A DNA stretch of 64,000 bases from Rusavskia elegans (lineage: Eukaryota; Ascomycota; Lecanoromycetes; Teloschistales; Teloschistaceae): contig SAUG01000035.1 of NCBI GenBank assembly GCA_011316305.1, positions 124,001 to 188,000 on the forward strand. Direction: 5' to 3'. Every line of letters begins with the position of its first letter. The first letter of the stretch is position 1. Both the position numbers and the translations under genes were made by a program. The notes beneath the pieces are model-generated. The model was not told the origin of the DNA. It did not search any database and saw only the letters and a program-made list of their open reading frames with translations. Positions 30,942 to 44,518 of this stretch are shown here, one piece after another.

Positions 30942-33900
30942 ATTCTTTTAAAAGATTAAATCTATATTATTTAATATTTCAAAAGAAGTAATAATATATT
31001 CGAAAAAGAATAGATCTAAACTATAATTAATATATATAATATTTTACAGAATAACTATTAAAAGTTAACTTTTTTTTTTAATCGGATATTAATAACTAAA
31101 TATTTTAGTATATTAATATAGCTATATACGATAACTCTATAGATAATAATTTAAATATTTTTATTATCTTTCGATTAATAGTCGTAGATTTTCAAAATTT
31201 TACTATAGTAGTATATATTAATATATTATAATTTATTTCTAAAATAGTAAATAGTAAAGATTTAATTAGATTAAATAGTTTTAATAATCTATAACTATTA
31301 ATAGAAACTTTTTATAGCTTTAATTTCTATCTTTAATATTAATAGTTATACGACGGAAATTTCTAGAATTATAAATTTCTTACTATTAATTATAGCGATT
31401 AAAGTTTCGATTTTAAAATCTATAAAGTATTAGTTCTATAATTCAATATAATAGTACTATTTATTATTGCTCGTCTCTTTATTATCGATATCGATTTAAT
31501 TTAAATTATTTTTTATAGAGTTTAGAAGCTAGTTTTGTATATTAAAGAATATTTCGCTTTTAATAATATAAATAGAAATATATATTCTTTTAATACATTT
31601 ATATATTAAATTAAATTTCTTACTATATTATAAAAAAAAATATAATTTAATTTTCTATAATTATTTACTATCTATATTATTCTTTTATATCTCTTTTTTA
31701 GTTTTCGAATATATTTTATAGATAGGCTATTTTTTTTAGATAAATAATAATCTAGTTATAAAATTTATAGTCTATATTTTTTATTCTATTTCATTTTTAT
31801 TTAAACTCGATATAGCTATTTTAATAGCTTCGCGAGGCGATTATATAGAGATTAGTAAAATAATCGTTTTCCTTTTTATATTTATTTTAAAATCTAATTA
31901 GACGGCTAAATTTACTATAATTGGATTATTTAATATTTTAAAACTAATTAATATCTCGTATCTTATTTTATATAATAAAAACCTTATTTTACTTTTAGAC
32001 GTTATAATTATAGCTCGATTATCTATAGTAGTATAAAGACTATTTAATATATCTATTATTTCGAAAAATTATTAATTTTAAAAAATAATTAATAATTTTA
32101 GTAGTAGAGATAGTTTATAAACTGACGATATTAGATCTAGTATCTAATTTTAACCCCGCTAGTATCGGTAATATAAAAGCTTTATTTATGATAATTATAT
32201 TTAATAGCTTTTTAATATAACTAGTTTATAATCTATCCTATAGCGGATAGAAACTATCTATTTTTAAATTCTACTACTATAGCGCGCGTTTTTTAAAGTA
32301 AAAAAGAAAAAACTTTAATATCTATAAAGATAATGAATATAGATCGTAGAAACCTATTATTAGTAATTAAAAAAATCGGTAAAGTATTTATTAAAACTCC
32401 GAAAAATATATATATATATATATAAAGACTTAGATATATCTTCCAAATAATAAACTAATAATAAATAGTCTATATATTTAGCGTCTAAAAGTAAGTAGTA
32501 AATATTTCTATATTTTATTTTAATCTACAAACTTTTCTATAGAAGTTAAATTTTTATTAATTTTAACGGTCGTATTTCGCGATATTAAAAAGTTATAAAA
32601 GATTATAAATTTATTGATACTACGTATTCTTTTTTTATATTTAGTCCGAAAGATTATAGAAAATCTAATACTCGAATCTAGTAGTTTATAATTTTAAAAG
32701 CTAATAGTAAAATTACTAAATAAGATATCGGATACTATTTTAATTATATAATTCGAAAATATATATTAGTTTTAATAACTACTAAAACGTTTATTAATAT
32801 ATTTTAACTTTAGATTTAATATATATCTATACGAAATATGTTATAATTATATAAAAAGACTCTAAATACTTTACTTTATTTAATATTTTAAAATATATAA
32901 TAGTTAGATTACTTTATATATTATTCTATATCTATTAGTTTATAAATATAGATATTATTTATCCTACTATAAATATATATATCTCTAGGAAATAAAAGTT
33001 ATAGAGACCGATAAATCCGTATTATCTTTATTCGAAAAATACGGAATACTATAAAGAATTTAAAAGACTATTTATAGATTTTTAATATTTTAAAAATAAA
33101 AAAACGAAACGATTAAGCGCAGAAAGAAAATATTTTAATATCTATAAAATAGTAAAAAAAATAAATAAAAAAACGTATTTAAATAATATTTAAAAGGAAA
33201 TAGATATACTTTTTACGACTTTTTATATATAATATAAATAGAATTGATAATTTAATTCTATTAATTATTTCTAAATCTATTACTATAGATACTAACTGCT
33301 TTAAATTATTAGCGATTTTAAACCTCTAATATAAAAAAAATTACGAAGCCAAATAATTAAATAAATACGGAATAAAAAATTAGAGAAAATATTCGAAAAT
33401 AATTAACGTAGTTTATACCGATATATATTAGTAGACCCGTACCCGGTATATATATATATAATAGTTATAATAACCTTTTCTACGGTAAATTTAACTAAGT
33501 GTATATATAGTAAGTTATTAATAGTTTAAATCTACTAGATATAGAAATAAAGAAAGACGGGACGAATAGAGCTAATATTAAAAGAAATCTAGAAATTAAT
33601 AGGAAACTAACTAGTATAAAAGAAAATCCGGGGATTCAAAATATTAGTATAGAAATGGATAAAGTTATATAGTAGTAAAATCATATATAAAATAAATAAT
33701 ACGAGTTTTATTCTATATATTCTACTATCGAAAACGTTTTAATAAATTCTATTTATATTCTTATCGTAAAATAGTATAAAAGTCGATTAATTTTATAAAA
33801 GTTATATTAATTATTGAAATATTATTTTTAATTATATTTTATAAAAATATTTCTTTATATATATCTAGGTTTTCTAGATTGACTTTATTATTCCCTAGTT

Positions 33901-35234
33901 TAAAAATTTATACTACTATCTTTTATATTGTTATCTTCTAAATTTTAATTGTATAGATTAATAGATTTTAATTTTTAAAATTCAGACTAATCTATACTAT
34001 TCGGGCGAAGATATATTTCCTTTATACTAGATATCTAGTTAAAACTATAAAAGATCGCGTATTTAAAAGTATTCGTATATTAGATTAATATTTATTTTTA
34101 ATTCTAGAAACGTTTTATTCGATTTATATTCTTTTTTATTAATTACTCTAGCCGTTTATAGTACTAGAAACCTTTAAAACTTTTAAAATTCGTTTAATTT
34201 AAACCGAGATTTCTAGATATTATTACTAATAATATCAATTTTAATATTATATTAAAAAAAAAATTTAAAAAGATTTTTATTCGATTTAATAACCGATAAA
34301 GATATGTATAAATTTTTATATTTTATCTATTTAATATAATTAGTCTTATTGTTTAAAGTTTTAATAAAGTTATTTTATTATAAATAATATATAGTAATTT
34401 TATCCAAAAATTAGTTAATACATAAATTAGAAAAATTAATACTAGCCAATTAAATATCGTAAAAAAAGTAATAAACGTAGATAATAAAAAGTTAGAGGTT
34501 TTAAAACTAATATTTACTTAATATTTATACTATACTAGTCTATATTTCTATTTTCTTTTAGTATAAATTTTATTTTAAAGAAATCTAGAAAAACGTTAAT
34601 TTGAAATTTTAATCTAGAAATATAATTTAAAATATTCGTATTCGATAGAAATTAAAATATTTTTATAATTAGTCTGATATATTAATTATATTATTTTAAT
34701 GATAAATTTATAGATAAAATATCGTAAAACCTATAAATATAAAGAATAATCTTTAATATAGATAAATGGTAATCTTTTTTCTTTATAAATAGTATATCAT
34801 AGTCGTTTTATAAAATTATTTTTTTAATTTTAAAAACTATAGATATTAGAATTTATTTAATATTCTGACTTTAAAATATTATTTTCTATTATTTTATTAT
34901 ATTAAAAATAGTAATTCGATTATCGAATTTTATAAATAAAGAAACAATATTTATAGTTTATAATAATAATAATATAAAACTTACGATATACTATTTTTAT
35001 ATTTAAAATAAAAGTAGATTTATTTATAATATAAAGAATACTCTAGATTTTATAATAAAGATTAGCATTTATTAAAACTAGTATATAAAGAACTATCATA
35101 TAATAATAGAAAACTTTTTAAAATATAAAAATAGATATCGGAATAAATTTAAAAGAAACTTTACTAAATACTATAAAATTACTTTTAATTTATTAAAGTC
35201 TAAAACTCGCTATATAGAAGAAAATAAAATATTA
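30942..35234. other. RIP-degraded DNA, family not recognised
   Basis: 4.3 kb, AT-rich. Coding-like texture in places (for example around 32,100-32,170 and 33,400-33,660), but no motif that I can assign. (TA)n runs at 32,407-32,422 and 33,449-33,462. Confidence 0.4.
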
Positions 35235-35247
35235 TAAAAAGATAATA

Positions 35248-35670
35248 GGTTGCTTTAACTATAACGAAATAGTCGACGACCGCGCGGGTAGATATAGTTA
35301 TTATAGATATAGAAAGATACTACCGACTGGTTTAGCTATAGTATAGCTGTTACGGGAATATATATATATATAAAGGGTTTTAGTAAATTATAGTATTTAC
35401 GAGGGGTTTATATTACTAGTAAAAGAAGAAAAAGCGATAACGATAAGATATATTTATCTATAAAAATTTCTATATTAGTTAAATTATCGGTACAAAAATA
35501 CGTTATATTATTAAATAAACTTAAATTAAAATTCTATAGAACCGCTATTTATATTATCTAAACTAGGGTTTAAATTCTACTACCGTATATTTAATACTAG
35601 TTTACTAACGCTTAATTTACTTATCGAACTACTGGTTTACCGGATACTAAAGCTAAAATAAATAACTAAA
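35248..35670 (+). mobile_element. retroposon copy 6, 5'-truncated (subfamily B)
   Basis: Only the right 423 bp of the ~1-kb element is present, beginning inside the antisense-frame region (GGTTGCTTTAACT) and ending with the usual ACTGGTTTACCGGATAC and AAATAACTAAA tail. The target duplication TAAAAAGATAATA (35,235-35,247) / TAAAAAAATAATA (35,671-35,683) differs by one G/A. A missing left end with an intact tail and duplication is the signature of incomplete target-primed reverse transcription. Confidence 0.8.
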
Positions 35671-35683
35671 TAAAAAAATAATA

Positions 35684-38600
35684 TATTATAACTTTACAAA
35701 TTAGTTTAAAGTCTATTCTATCTATTTTAAATAGTATTTTTCGATAATCCTAGTATCTTCGAATAGTTATTTTCGAAATTAATTAATATCTTCGCGTTAA
35801 TACTACCGAGAAAAATCTAAATTAGATATTTTAAAAAGATAATATTTTAAACTTTCTAAAACTAGCGTAAATAGCTCGGAATATTTTTATTTATCGTATA
35901 TCTTTAATAGAAATAGAGCGAACTTTTAGTTTTATAAAAAAGGTTTATCGATAGAATAAAATCTAAATAATACTAGGGTATATAAAATAGATAATATAAA
36001 TTAAATAGTATATCCGTACTATAAATTTAGAAGTAGGGAATATTTTAAAAGAGCTATAGAATATATATAACCGGGTAGAACTAAAGAATAAAATTCTATC
36101 TAGAAAGTAGGATTTATTTAAAAAGGAAGTTTAAAGTATTATAGATAGATTAATTTAAATATTTTTTAGTTTAGAAAATAAATATCTATTTCTAATATTT
36201 AGACAATTTCGACTATTTATATACTAAAATTTAAATAGTTTCGTTTTCTAAAAATTCAAATTTAAAATATTTTTTTAAAATTAAAATAAGTTTAGTTAAT
36301 TAAACTATTAAATATTTATTAAAAAGAATAATATAACTTTAACTATTAATTATAAACTCTTCTTTTATATATATTATCCAGAATTAAAAACGAATTAGTA
36401 AAAATAGAAAAGAAATAGTGAAAAGATAATTTATATTAGGCTAAAAAATAAATAAATAAATTTATTTCTACTTTTAACTTTAATAATATTAAATTTAATC
36501 TATATATTATAGTTTATACAATAGAAATTAAAATATTAGAAATTATATAAAAATTCTAATAACGATTTATTTATAATTATATTAGGAAATAAATAATAAA
36601 AAATCTATTTATCTAGTTTACTAAAATGAATTATTATTAACTATATTAAATAATCTTATTTAATAATATTTCATAGATTTTAATTTTATTAAAATAAATA
36701 GTAATTTAATCTAAAATTTAAATATTAATTTATATTAATAAAAATAGATCAAATAAAATAAATATAAAAATTTTTATTAAAAATTTAAATAATAAAATAA
36801 GATAATTATAAAATTCCATAATACTATTTTAGTAGAAAAAAATTATTAATATTATATTATCTAATATATAATAATAATACTATATATTGATACTATTATA
36901 TATATAATTCGTTGTTTTAACTGTAAATTAAGAGAATAAATTTAGATTATTTATAAATATCTAATATAGAAACTTTCTAGGCAATATATTAAATAAATAT
37001 TTCAAAAACTATATTATAGAATTTACTTTTTAATAACAATTAGTAAAAATAAAAAGAAATTATTATTAAATAATTTAGTTTAATACTTTTTACTTTATAT
37101 TAGAACTATAAATTTAAATAATAAGTAAAATAATTTAATATTTATATCTAATGTAATTTAATAAATTCAAAAAAATATATTTTATACAGTTTTTTTTATT
37201 TAGTTAATTACTTTTAATAAATTAACTAATATATTCTAGAATTATTACTATTATTATAAATAATAAAATATTCGTATAATCAATTAAAATTAGTTATAAA
37301 AAATAATTTAGACTCTAATAAATAGAAAAAATGATAAAAATTTAATAATTAATATTTTAAATAGATATTTTATATATTAGTATAATTAATTAGATAATAG
37401 AATAAAATAAGTTAAATATATTTAAAGACTTTCTAGAATAGATCGAATAAATTTATAATGTAATAATTATTAATTTATTTTTTATAATAGATTTATATTA
37501 AAAACTTTTATAAAAACTTTTAAAAAAAATTACGAAACTTAATTTAATTATATAGATATAACTTTTTATATTCTAAATAGTAATATTTCGTACGAAATTA
37601 AAGTAAAAACAGCTATATAAGAGATATTTAACTTCTAATTATATAGAAAATTAAAAACTTTTAAATAAAAATATTTAAAATTGATATAGTAAATTTAAAT
37701 TCTATATTATTAGATTTCTATTACTATATCTACCCCGTAGATAATAGGGTTACTATATATTATACTCCTAATATCTTAATATATTATATATACTACAGGA
37801 TATAAATAGAATATAAATTTATTCAATAATAATTTTCTCTATAAATTTAAAGGTATTTATTCTATAATTTTAATTTAAAATATTTTATTTAAATAAAATT
37901 TATTCTTTTATTAATAATTTAGTAGAAAATGGAAATAATATATTTATTTAAATCTATTATTTCTAAATATAGATAATAAGTTAAATCAGTTAGAAAGTTT
38001 AATAATCTCTTTTATATTTTTATTTTTATCGTCTTTAGTCTCTATTTCTATTTCCTTTTTTATATTCCCCCTTTTTTCTATATCTTTATCTTTATTTTTA
38101 TCTTTATTTTCGTTTTAATTAAAATTAATATTTCTAGCTAAACTTTTATTATCTTCGAAGTTAATATTGTTCTATTTAATAGAATATCTTTCTACTATCT
38201 AGTTTTTATTATTAACTTAGATAATATTATTAGTATTTTTATTCTTGTTTTTATATAGAGATTTAATAGCTATATTTACTATATTACTACTATTACTAAA
38301 CTTTTTAATAAACTTCAACTATTTTTATAGAGGTTCTAATACTCTAACGATTTTAAATTTTTTAAAACCGCTATAATAAATTATTAGTTGTTGGATATAA
38401 TTAATATTTAGAGCTATATATTTTATGAAAATTATCTTGTTTATATCTTTAGTAGCTATAGTAAATTTATAAATACATTAGAAATAAGATATTATAAAAT
38501 AAATAATTTTATTTATATTTTAGTACATTTTTCTAATATATTACTTTATTTTTTTCCTTTTTTATCTAGTCGATAAATATTATTTTTTTCGTTTCTTTTA

Positions 38601-39205
38601 AACGAGTTTTATTTTAGAATTTAATTTTATAATAAAATATTATATATAAATCAATTCTTAATATAATTTATATTATTCTATTATACTATTATAAAACTCT
38701 TTACTAATTTTATAGTCGGTTTTTTTAATTCTAGCGTTTTATTTTAAAAGGATTTCAGTATCTAAATCTATATCTTACTTTATTTTTATTCCTTACAGTT
38801 ATTAGAAGTATTTATTAATAATAATATTATCTATATATTTTCTTCTTATAGAACGTATATTTAGATTCCGACTATTTTCTACTATATTTATAGTTTACGA
38901 CCGTTTTAGATATTATAGATAGTAGTTTTGATTTAGATATAATAGAATACTAAATAAAAGCGTAAATAATATAGTAAAAGATTATAATTAATACTAGAAA
39001 AAGTCTATATAAAATAGTTGCTAAATATATAAAAAAAAATATATCGTAAATTACGTTAGAAATTTATAGAAATATATAGACTCGTTTATTTTAGTAAAAG
39101 TCTAGCTAATAAATATATTAATTAACTAAATTTTATTTCTAATTTTCTTTTCTTTTTCTATTAACTATTACTATAAAACTCTAATATAAAATATACGATA
39201 CTATA
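35684..39205. other. extremely AT-rich DNA, no recognisable feature
   Basis: The most AT-extreme part of the window, especially 36,250-37,900, where even CG dinucleotides are rare. No frame, repeat or structured element that I could find. It may be the oldest or most RIP-saturated layer. Confidence 0.5.
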
Positions 39206-41101
39206 TCCATTATAAATCGATTAAATATAATAATAATAGCTTAATTATTTCTATATAGATAGAAAGTTCATCTATAAATAAGCGAATAAAGCTGAATACG
39301 AGGCCTAATCGGGTAACGAATCTCGCAAAGCTAATAAACCGCGGTTAACGGAGCTTAGTTAGCGTATTAGTCAGCCGGAACTATCGACTAATATTATAAT
39401 ATCTACTTAATTCTATAAAAGCTATAGATAATTTAAATAGCTTATAATAAATACTATTAAAACGGAAAATAGATATTACTTTTAATACGCTCGTATTAAA
39501 TATTTAAAAACTTTAAAAATATTAAAAATAAAGACGCTAAAAGATTAAAAGGAAAACAGCGCTTTTAGAAATCGAACCTAAATCTATCGAATTATATATT
39601 TAAATATAAAAAAGCGATCGCCTCCGATATACGCTACTATTATATTATAGCATCTAGTAATAGAATTATAGATTTAGAATCTATCAGATAGTAGTAGTAT
39701 TTTATCTAATAGAAAAGAAATATAATTATACTAGGTCGAATATATAAAACGTCGGTAAAATATAATAATTTATAAACGCCTTAATTTTAGTCCGGAACGG
39801 TATAGAAAGTCTACTAGTAATATAGATATTTAAAGTTTCGATTACTATAATACTGGTAGGATAAAATAATATATTTACTAATAACGAAATCTAGATAGAA
39901 AAATGAAATATTTATTATATTTATTAAAAAAATCTATATAGTACGTTAAATTTTCTAATCTATACTAGCTATTATATTACGGCCTATAGTTTCTCTATTT
40001 AACTAGATACTAGAAGCGCTAGCGTATCTTTTACCGATCTATAATTTATTCTATCTCGAATTAGTTAGAATTTTCTTCCGGAAATTCTATTTTAACGGTA
40101 AAAAACTTATTATTAACCGGAGGCCGGTTAAAAAGATTATTATTAATAGACGTTGGTTTTAATTAGGCTATCAAGATAATAGAATAGATTTTTATAGTAG
40201 TAGAAAAATTTAATTTATATATAAAGTATCCGATTGTATAAATTATTTTAAATAGACTAGCTCGTTAATATAAAAACTTTTAATTATTAATATCTAGCAG
40301 CGTATATCCGTAATAAACCTTTAGAAAAACTTTATTATCTAATTTAAAAAATCTGGCTTTATATAGATTATTATATCGGACTTTAAAAAAAGCGATACTA
40401 AAAGCTATTATATCTTCTATTTCTATAAGTTTAATAGATTTTAGGCGTTTTATATCTTCTAGCGATAGATCCGATAAAGTACTAATTTCATTTTTAAATC
40501 GAAAGCCTAGTACTAGTTTATTAAAAGCTATATTAATAGTGAAACTAGTTATATTATTAAACGCGAAGTATAGAAATAGAATAGCTTTAATTTAATCTTT
40601 ATCCGGATATTCCGTAAACTAGAAATAGAAATTAATTTCTATTATTTAATTAGTTCGCTCCGATTATCTATCGGTTTATAAATAATATATTATAGATACT
40701 CGAACTTTTATTACTAGCTTCTAGAAAATTTACCGCTAGAAATATAATATAAATTTATAATCTCTATTACTAATAATAGCTAATAGGATTCTCTAATTAT
40801 ATTCGAATAAAGTACTATTAATAAAATTTATCTAATTAACTAAAAAATAAATAATCTAATATATAATTAATAGAGCTCTTTTAATATATTTATATATAAT
40901 TATTATATAAACTCCGCTACCGTATTTAAAATATTAGTATACTAACGTTTAATTTACTTATCGAACTATTGGTTTATCGGGTATTAAAACTAAAATGAAT
41001 AATTAAATATATAATTATTAGTATATAATTTTTAATAGAAAACTTTATAGATAATATAAATACGATATCTATTATAATTATATAAGATAGTATCTTCGAA
41101 A
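39206..41101 (-). mobile_element. Gypsy-A copy 2 (3' part, RIP-mutated, carries nested insertions)
   Basis: Co-linear with Gypsy-A copy 1: LTR at about 39,206-39,610, chromodomain on the minus strand at about 39,965-40,080 (KIRXRFXYLVKXRNYRPXYN with X for RIP stops), then integrase-side sequence to about 40,900. Similarity resumes after the 102-bp retroposon fragment at 40,906 and can be followed to the MITE at 41,102. Beyond that I lose the alignment. Confidence 0.7.
40906..41007 (+). mobile_element. retroposon copy 7, severely 5'-truncated
   Basis: Only the terminal 102 bp remain (TATAAACTCCGCTACCG … TTGGTTTATCGGGTATT … AATAATTAAA), bounded by a perfect 13-bp duplication TATATAATTATTA (40,893-40,905 and 41,008-41,020). 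It interrupts Gypsy-A copy 2; copy 1 keeps the uninterrupted site at about 12,370-12,400. Confidence 0.85.
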
Positions 41102-41261
41102 TAGACTAGCTACTTTAAACCAAAATAGTAATCCGATTTCGCGATAAACGCGGCTAACGCCTTAAAATTACTAGTTAAAATTAGTTTCTTTCCTAATACG
41201 ATTAGAAACTCGAACCCGGGATACGAACTCGGGTTCGAAATCCGATAAAACGGCCAGTCTA
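41102..41261 (+). mobile_element. M160 MITE, copy 5
   Basis: TAGACTAGCT … GGCCAGTCTA, 160 bp. Flanks CTTCGAAA and GATCTCGA do not form a target duplication, and alignment with Gypsy-A copy 1 is lost on the right side. A rearrangement through the MITE is likely. Confidence 0.75.
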
Positions 41262-43009
41262 GATCTCGATATATAGATTAATACTTTAATCGCTCGCTTT
41301 AAACTATTAATAGAAAAAGAAGTATATATTTTACTAGAATAAAATATACTATTAAAGATATAAACAGCTATTACGAGTTTTATAAATATAGCTAGACTAA
41401 ACTTCGAGCTATTAAAATCGCCGAAATAATTGATATTCGATAAATTATTATATAGATATAAATGGACTTTACTATTTCTTTTTATACTACGTTTATTTTT
41501 AAACTAATAAAAAAAACTACTATAAATATACTCTTTTATTAAATAGATAATTATAAATTTAAAATCTTAATTATAAAATAAAACTACTTTTAATAATCTC
41601 GGAAAATATCTTTTATTAACTCTAACTATTAATAAATAAAGAATCAGTTTCTATTCTAATTTTAATAGATACTAAAAAGTATAATACGCTAATTAATATT
41701 TAGTTTCGGTATTTTTCGATATAAATAATAGTATTCTATAGTTTAATAGACTTTTTAGCTTTTTTAAAAATATTAATTTCCTTTTATTAAAAAAAATCTA
41801 TTAGAAACGCCCTTTTTTTAATATAACGCGAATTTCCTTTATTTTATATTTATTATTAGATTAGAAAATCTATAAAAGAATTTTTTTTAATTTAATAATA
41901 TTCTATACTAGTATATATTAATAGATTTTAAGGATTTTATAATAATTAGTTCTAAGGAAAATTTTACTTCGGTTTAAATTTTTAATATTTAGTTCTACTA
42001 GTTCCGCTTCAATAAATTTATTAAATAGATATCTATAAAAGCGTATATAAAGAAAACTATTCTATTATAGAAAAAGTCAACGTCTAATATATTTAATAGA
42101 ATTATATCTATAAATATTATAGTAGCAGTTCCGCCGAATTTTTTTATAATAATATCGAATGCTATAATAGAGTTTATAAGGAATTTAATTATATAAAAGA
42201 TAGCTAGAATTCTATTAAAATTTGACCGAAGGTTTTTTATTTATATTAAAAGTAAAATATTTTATTCGTGTTATATAATAAATTATTTAACTATTTTAAA
42301 GTTGTTTACTAAAATATAGAAACTAATAAAGCCGGATTATAAGTATTTATTATTAATATATTCTTTTTTAGCAAAAAAGATACTTTTAAACTTCGTATAA
42401 TGGCTTTAAATAATAAATAGATTACTAAAATTAGATTAGCTTTTACACGATTCTATTTTATTATTTTTCTATTAGTCTTCTATCCAGATATATATAATAC
42501 TAAAGAGGTATATATAAATACTAGATATATTCTATTAAAAACCGTTAGAAAATTAATTTTTAATAGTACCGAGATTAAAAAACTATCTAAAAAAATTTAT
42601 ATTTATAACGTAGACGTATAGATTTATTAAACGGATAAATTCGCCGTTTTTATTTTCTATCTAAAAGGCGATTTAGCTATAGTAGAATTTATAAAAGAAA
42701 TCAATATTATTAAAAATCTATATATATACTATTAATCATTCGGATTTTGATTTTAATCTTTTACGAATTTAACGTTAGAAACGCTAATTCGATCAGATTA
42801 CGTAATTATTTGCTATTCAAGTATTTTATCGAAAACTCGAATTAAAGATTCCCGAAGGAGCTAGATTTGAATTAAAACCCAGAGGGAAACCGTAGTTTAT
42901 TTAACCTTATTAATTAATTTATTTACTTCGATCGATCGAGCTAATCCGAGACGATCTACTATATAATCCCTCTATATAAAAACTCTATAAAAACCGATTT
43001 GGTCGATAG
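41262..43009. other. RIP-degraded DNA, family not recognised
   Basis: AT-rich. From about 42,720 composition becomes a little more balanced (CCCGAAGGAGCTAG, ACCCAGAGGGAAACC at 42,850-42,890) as it approaches the tRNA-like island, but I see no gene. Confidence 0.4.
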
Positions 43010-43029
43010 AAAAAATTCAAGTATTAGGT

Positions 43030-43143
43030 TAGCCTTCGAAGGATTCGAACCTCCGACCCGCTAGATTAACTCCGTTAACTCCGAAAAGCGCTGGATCCGC
43101 TAGGCCTTTCGGTCACGCAGCGTTGCCGCTGCGCCACCAGGCC
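43030..43143 (-). tRNA. tRNA-like gene or tRNA-derived SINE head, probably non-functional
   Basis: A GC-rich island that looks untouched by RIP. On the minus strand it has an A-box/D-arm-like TGGCGCAGCGGCAACGCT near the 5' end and a T-arm GGAGG-TTCGAAT-CCTTC whose loop is a perfect B box (GGTTCGAATCC). A T6 Pol III terminator follows at 43,015-43,010. The acceptor stem pairs in only five of seven positions (GGCCT with AGGCT). With 114 nt it would need an intron or a long variable arm, and I could not place an anticodon. A decayed tRNA gene or the head of a short SINE are equally possible. Confidence 0.5.
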
Positions 43144-44505
43144 ATTAAAAATCTATATACTAATTTATTATAAAATATAAATATTTTTATTCCGGAAAAA
43201 ATAATTCTGGATTATTAAAAATAGTAAATTATTATCGGCAGTTATAAAAATCTTAAAATAAAAGTGATCTCTTATATATAAAATGAATCTAACTTTAAAT
43301 ATATTATAAAAGCCTAGAGTAGTATTATTTTAAAATTTCATAGAATTATATAAGTTCTAATATTATATTAAAATAATATTTCCGAAAACTATAATTTTTT
43401 TATTAAATCTAAATTAAAATTAACGCCGAAAATAAATTTCAACTTTAATAGTAGTACAAATACTTTTATTTATCTATTTAATATTGTCTTTAACTTCGTA
43501 AATATCTATAATATAAACGATTCGCCTGTAGTTTTATCTAAACGAATTCGATTTCGAAGAATTATTAAAATCCGATATAAAAAATACTATACTGCGGCTT
43601 CTAATATAACTCTACTCGTTATAGAATTAACTTGGAATATTATTAAATATACTATTAAAAAATCAACGAAGAAAATAGCTATTAAAACTACTACGATATT
43701 CGCCGCTGCTATAATAAATAAAACGAAACTATATATCGTCTAGAAATATCTACTATAGTTATCGTATAGAATAATCTAATAAATTAAAACGCTTTCTATC
43801 TAGCTAATAATGTAAATTTTAGTAAAATTCTAGTAAAACTTAGCGCGAATTTAGCTAAAAATATTAAATTCGCTAAATTAACTTTCTTTATTAATATTAA
43901 ATCAGAATATTACTTATCTAATAATATTACGGTTTAAAATAAACTACTAATAGTATAATAATTGGCTACTATTACCGAGAAATATAACAATATATTTTCT
44001 AATCAAGGAAATAAAATAAATATTTTTAAAAGAAAGAACGAAATTTATATTTTTGAAGGTTTATAATCTAAACTATATCAACTATATTGGATTGAATAAA
44101 ATCTTTAATAAATTCTATAAATAAAGAAAATTAGAATATTTTGAGTAGTTAACGCCTTTTATATACTCTATTTTTATAATATAGAAAACTTTTTCAAATA
44201 GTATAAAAAAGTGATAAATAGTAGTTAATATTCGAAGCTTTAATCCTATTATTGAATCGGATAGTTATCTTTTTCGAATAGAAATAGATGTAATTACTTT
44301 AGTATTAGGATACCTTTATATTTTACGAATTAATACTATATAATAGTTTTTTCAATTTAGATTTAAATTATATAATTATTATAAGTTTACTATAGTTTTT
44401 TATCGCGGATAGAAATAAACTTCGATAGTATTTATGAAATATTAAAGCTTATCGCTATAAATATAGCGCTAGATCGGTAATCGATTTTAATTATTTTAAA
44501 ATTTT
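43144..44505. other. RIP-degraded DNA, possibly old retroelement coding sequence
   Basis: At 43,520-43,740 the plus strand has a run without many stops (…SNITLLVIELTWNIIKYTIK…) that looks protein-derived but matches nothing I can name. The rest is AT-rich filler. Confidence 0.35.
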
Positions 44506-44518
44506 ATTAAAGTTTATA

